Translations under genes and position numbers: made by a program | Shown here: positions 60,358 to 63,586 of the stretch, one piece after another | Position numbering within the stretch: the stretch's first letter is position 1 | Layout of the letters: every line of letters starts with the position of its first letter | Notes under the pieces: model-generated | Database searches by the model: none | The model's input: only the letters and a program-made list of their open reading frames with translations | What the model was told of the DNA's origin: nothing | Source: Roseiflexus sp. | Lineage (GTDB): Bacteria; Chloroflexota; Chloroflexia; Chloroflexales; Roseiflexaceae | Length of the DNA stretch: 63,586 bases | Reading direction: 5' to 3' | NCBI GenBank assembly: GCA_025062325.1 | Contig: JANXAL010000105.1 | Span: 1-63,586 of the forward strand

Positions 60358-61314
60358 ATGAGCATGCCCGCAGGAGCAGGGACCGTCAGAAATCGTCGGC
60401 GTCATGTGCTCGATCTCGATGATTTCTCCGCCCAGGAGATTGAGGAAATCCTCGAAACCGCCGTCAGTATGAAAGAGGTGCTTGGGCGGGCCATCAAGCA
60501 GGTGCCAACGCTGCGCGGCAAAACGATTGTCAATATGTTCTTCGAGGAAAGCACGCGCACGCGCATTTCGTTCGAGCTTGCGGGGAGAGCGCTTTCGGCA
60601 AATGTCGTAAACTTCACCGCGCGCGGCAGCAGCGTTGAGAAGGGCGAGTCGCTCGTCGATACAGTACGAACGCTCCAGGCGCTCGGCGCCGATATCCTGG
60701 TCATGCGCCATAGCGAGTCGGGCGCGCCCTATCTGGCAGCGCAGTATTTTCGTGGCTCGGTTATCAATGCGGGCGATGGACGACACGCGCATCCGACGCA
60801 GGCGCTGCTTGATCTGTTTACTGTGCGTCAACGGTTGGGGCGCATCGAAGGGTTGAAGGTCGTTATCGTCGGCGACATTCTCCACAGCCGCGTTGCCCGA
60901 TCGAATCTCTGGGGGTTCACCCGTATGGGCGCCTCGGTGACGCTGTGCGCGCCACGCACACTGCTCGGACCCGAGTCGTTCTGGAAGGCGACCTGGCCCA
61001 ATCTGACCATCACCAGCAACCTGGATGAGTGTATCAAGGATGCAGATGTTATCATGACGCTCCGGTTGCAGAAGGAGCGGATGGAGGCCGGATTGCTCCC
61101 TTCGCTGCGGGAATACAGCCGCTTTTTTGCGGTTACCGCCGAGCGCGTGGCGCGCGCTGCGCCGCACTGCCTGGTGATGCATCCCGGACCTATGAACGAA
61201 GGGGTTGAGATCATGCCTGATGTGGCAGTGTCGGCGCAATCGGTCATCGAAGAGCAGGTCGCCAACGGCGTGGCGGTGCGGATGGCGCTGTTGTACCGTC
61301 TATCTGGCGAGTGA
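60358..61314 (+). CDS. pyrB: Aspartate carbamoyltransferase catalytic subunit
   Basis: 318 residues. The carbamoyl phosphate site is FFEESTRTRISFE (S65-T68), and other blocks are VMRHSESGAPYLAA, GDGRHAHPTQALLDLFT, VIVGDILHSRVARSN and CLVMHPGPMNEGVE. It joins carbamoyl phosphate and aspartate, the first committed step of pyrimidine synthesis. ATG 60358 has AAGGAG eight bases ahead. The N-terminal 15 residues (MSMPAGAGTVRNRRR) extend slightly beyond the shortest homologues. No pyrI regulatory subunit is present. Confidence 0.96.
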   Translation: MSMPAGAGTVRNRRRHVLDLDDFSAQEIEEILETAVSMKEVLGRAIKQVPTLRGKTIVNMFFEESTRTRISFELAGRALSANVVNFTARGSSVEKGESLVDTVRTLQALGADILVMRHSESGAPYLAAQYFRGSVINAGDGRHAHPTQALLDLFTVRQRLGRIEGLKVVIVGDILHSRVARSNLWGFTRMGASVTLCAPRTLLGPESFWKATWPNLTITSNLDECIKDADVIMTLRLQKERMEAGLLPSLREYSRFFAVTAERVARAAPHCLVMHPGPMNEGVEIMPDVAVSAQSVIEEQVANGVAVRMALLYRLSGE

Positions 61315-61325
61315 AGCGAGTTGCT

Positions 61326-62819
61326 ATGCGGTATTTGATCAAGAACGGTTCAATCATCGATCCGGCGCGGCGTGTCGCCACGATTGGCAATGTGCTGGTG
61401 GAAGATGGCAAAGTCGTTCATGTGATCGACCTCGCCGATCTTACCGCGACGCCTGAACCGCTTGATGAGCAGACGGAAGTGATCAACGCGCGCGGCGCGG
61501 TGATTGCTCCCGGATTCCTCGATCTGCACGCCCATGTACGGGAGCCGGGCGACGAGCATAAGGAAACGATTGAAACCGCCACAAAAGCGGCAGCGGCGGG
61601 CGGGTTTACAACGCTCTGCGTCATGCCGGATACGCGCCCAGCAATCGACTGCGCTGCTGTCGTGCGTCAGGTGCGCGAGATCGCCCGACGCCGCGGGTTG
61701 GTGCGCATTGAACCGATTGGCGCCATCACGGTTGGGCGCGCTGGTCAGACGCTGACCGAGATGGCGGAACTGGTCGAAGCGGGATGCGTCGGCTTCTCCG
61801 ACGAAGGCAACGCGGTGGCGGATTCGGCGGTGATGCGCAATGCGCTGGCATACGCAGCGATGCTCGATGTGCCGATCATGGCGCATTGCGAAGATACGCG
61901 CCTGACCCGCGGCTGGGGCATGCACGATGGCGCAGTCAGCATTCGCTTGGGGTTGCCGGGGTATCCCGCGGCGGCGGAAGAGGCGATGGTTGCGCGCGAC
62001 ATCGCGCTGGCGGAGATGACCGGCGCGCACCTGCATATCTGCCATGTCAGCACCGCCGGGAGCGTGGCCCTTATTCGCGCTGCCAAAGCGCGCGGCGTGC
62101 GGGTGACCGCCGAGGTGACGCCGCACCACCTGACGCTCACTGATCGCTGGGTGCTCGGCAATCTCGATCTGCTGCGCGGGGAAGGGAAATCAGCTCAGCG
62201 GGGCGGGCGTGACCGTGCGGACATCAATGACGAAGGGCTTGATCTGCCGTCCCGGCTTAGACCGACCCTTTTGCCGCCCTATCATACCTCGACCCGCGTC
62301 CGACCGCCGCTGCGCACGGAACAGGACATCGAAGCGCTGATCGAGGGTTTGCGCGATGGCACGATTGATGCGATCGCTTCAGATCATGAACCGCAGAGTG
62401 CTGTCGATAAGGAGTGCGAGTATCGCTTGGCAGCGCCAGGGATCAGCAGCCTTGAGACGGCGTTAGGGCTGGCGCTGACCCTTGTGCATCGCGGGAAGCT
62501 CGATCTGGTTGATCTGGTCGCCAAGTTCACCGAAGGTCCAGCGACGGTGCTGGGTCGCGCGCCGGCAACCCTGCGCCCCGGTTCGCCCGCCGACATTGTG
62601 ATTTTCGATCCAGACTCGCCGTGGACGGTCGATCCGGCAAAGTTCTTCTCGAAAGGGCGCAATACGCCGCTCGCCGGGCAGCGTCTCAAGGGACAGGTGA
62701 TGCTGACGATGTGCCGGGGGCAGATTGTATTCCGCCGCGGCAATTTTGGGGTCGGCACCGGCGCATTGCAGCAGGCGTCGCGACTGGAAGGCATTCTCGG
62801 CGGTGAGAATGAGGAATAA
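61326..62819 (+). CDS. pyrC: Dihydroorotase
   Basis: 497 residues. Zinc ligands H68 and H70 are in DLHAHVREPGDEHKE, and others in AHCEDTRLTRGWGMHD, CHVSTAGSV and IASDHEPQS. It closes carbamoyl-aspartate to dihydroorotate. It is long for a bacterial type I dihydroorotase (about 425-450). Much of the excess is a basic/acidic insertion after TPHHLTLTDRWVLGNLDLL (GEGKSAQRGGRDRADINDEG) before LLPPYHTSTRVRPPLR. It follows pyrB by 11 bases and overlaps the pyrK start. Confidence 0.94.
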   Translation: MRYLIKNGSIIDPARRVATIGNVLVEDGKVVHVIDLADLTATPEPLDEQTEVINARGAVIAPGFLDLHAHVREPGDEHKETIETATKAAAAGGFTTLCVMPDTRPAIDCAAVVRQVREIARRRGLVRIEPIGAITVGRAGQTLTEMAELVEAGCVGFSDEGNAVADSAVMRNALAYAAMLDVPIMAHCEDTRLTRGWGMHDGAVSIRLGLPGYPAAAEEAMVARDIALAEMTGAHLHICHVSTAGSVALIRAAKARGVRVTAEVTPHHLTLTDRWVLGNLDLLRGEGKSAQRGGRDRADINDEGLDLPSRLRPTLLPPYHTSTRVRPPLRTEQDIEALIEGLRDGTIDAIASDHEPQSAVDKECEYRLAAPGISSLETALGLALTLVHRGKLDLVDLVAKFTEGPATVLGRAPATLRPGSPADIVIFDPDSPWTVDPAKFFSKGRNTPLAGQRLKGQVMLTMCRGQIVFRRGNFGVGTGALQQASRLEGILGGENEE

Positions 62820-63586
62820 TGGCGCGCCAGCACACGTTGGAGATCGCTGATCATCGCCGGGTGACTCCGCGTCTGCACTGGCTGGCGCTGCACGCCTCCG
62901 ACCTGGCGCGGGATGCGCGTCCCGGTCATTCGTTGCTGGTGTGGTGCAACGATCCTGATGATATGTATCGTCTCCTGCGCCGACCGCTCTTTATTGCAGC
63001 GGCGCTTCCCGAACTGGGGCAGATCGCGCTGCTTTACGAGCCAGACGAGCCAGGGCTGGCATGGCTGGCGCGCCGCTCTCCCGGCGATTCGCTCGATGCG
63101 ATCGGGCTGTGCGGGCGGGCGTTCCTCTTCGCTGATCGCCAGCGCAACCTGCTGCTGATCGGCGCCGGCGCCGGACTTGCGGCGTTGATCTTTGCTGCGC
63201 GTTTCGCCCCGCCCCACACCGCGGTAACGCTGATCGCCATCGCCGGTGACGAGGACAGTCTGCCGCCGCCGTTTTTGCTCCCCTCGGCTGTCGAGTACGA
63301 GACCGTTGTGAGTGCAGACCTGACGTCTGCTGTCGCAGGAACGCTGCAACCGGCAACGGGAACCTCGCCGCTGGCATGGGCTGATGCAGTGATCGCGGCG
63401 TTGCCGCACGATGGGCTTGCAGCGGTCGGGCAGGCCATTCGGACCATGCGCCTGCGTCATCCGCGCGGGTTCGCGCATGCGCTCATCGGGTCGCCGCCGG
63501 GATGCGGATTCGGCGCGTGCGGCGTGTGCGCCGTCGAACTGCGCAGCGGCGTGCGCCTGCCGTGCGTTGAGGGACCGTGGTTTGAT
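62819..63586 (+). CDS. pyrK: Dihydroorotate dehydrogenase electron-transfer subunit (partial)
   Basis: 256 residues are visible; the gene is cut by the right edge. RRPLFIAAALPELGQIALLY fits the flavin-binding part, LLIGAGAGLAALIFAAR is the nucleotide-binding loop, and C229, C234, C237 and C249 (CGFGACGVC, then C) form the PyrK [2Fe-2S] site. It passes electrons from NAD(P)H to the catalytic PyrD subunit, which is probably encoded just beyond the edge. The ATG overlaps the pyrC stop as TAATG. Confidence 0.9.
   Translation, partial: MARQHTLEIADHRRVTPRLHWLALHASDLARDARPGHSLLVWCNDPDDMYRLLRRPLFIAAALPELGQIALLYEPDEPGLAWLARRSPGDSLDAIGLCGRAFLFADRQRNLLLIGAGAGLAALIFAARFAPPHTAVTLIAIAGDEDSLPPPFLLPSAVEYETVVSADLTSAVAGTLQPATGTSPLAWADAVIAALPHDGLAAVGQAIRTMRLRHPRGFAHALIGSPPGCGFGACGVCAVELRSGVRLPCVEGPWFD

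Overview
The window looks like chromosome of a Chloroflexota bacterium, most probably a filamentous anoxygenic phototroph close to Roseiflexus. This is inferred from the gene repertoire (RibXY behind an FMN riboswitch, a wax-ester synthase, VanW and Uma2 proteins, zinc-ribbon kinase and phosphatase proteins), the GC-rich coding sequence and the many short palindromic intergenic repeats. No rRNA, tRNA, CRISPR array, intact insertion sequence or prophage was seen.

Layout. 1-11 kb: a truncated polytopic membrane protein, a decayed Uma2 gene, ilvE, a thiolase, an intact Uma2 gene, PEP carboxylase, an acidic hypothetical protein and a VanW-like protein. 11-16 kb: a possible winged-helix protein divergent from a RuvC-like nuclease that looks leaderless, endonuclease V, two small proteins, and a wax-ester synthase/DUF192 lipoprotein pair. 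16.6-18.9 kb: a secreted protein of 14 propeller-like repeats. 19-21.4 kb: promoter, FMN riboswitch, terminator and the riboflavin uptake genes ribX-ribY, followed by a ROK kinase. 22.6-30 kb: a phospho-signalling cassette (two PP2C phosphatases, a Ser/Thr kinase, a vWA protein and an FHA protein), four of the five with zinc ribbons. 30-35 kb: a TIM-barrel/UPF0261 pair matching the two halves of plant Tm-1, two exported proteins and a DJ-1/PfpI protein. 35.6-45.4 kb: a minus-strand catechol meta-cleavage operon. 45.6-47.7 kb: a truncated nucleotidyltransferase, NurA, a broken PIN toxin gene and repeats. 47.7-54.5 kb: a five-gene peptide-type ABC importer. 55.9-63.6 kb: rpsU, prfA, adenosine deaminase, folK and the pyrimidine operon pyrR-pyrB-pyrC-pyrK, cut by the right edge.

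How the genes work together. The 35.6-45.4 kb operon can be read as one pathway: two-component flavin monooxygenase (phenol to catechol), extradiol dioxygenase, semialdehyde dehydrogenase, tautomerase, decarboxylase, hydratase, aldolase and acylating acetaldehyde dehydrogenase, ending in pyruvate and acetyl-CoA. The two tautomerase-like proteins lack complementary catalytic residues, which suggests a heterohexamer. The kinase, phosphatase, vWA and FHA genes resemble the TerY-P/YegIKL triad expanded with zinc ribbons. The riboswitch gives a direct regulatory reading for riboflavin uptake. Several intergenic repeat families (GTGACNGTCAC palindromes, helically phased ACGGAT arrays, GTTGC/GCAAC hairpins) recur along the window and remain unexplained.
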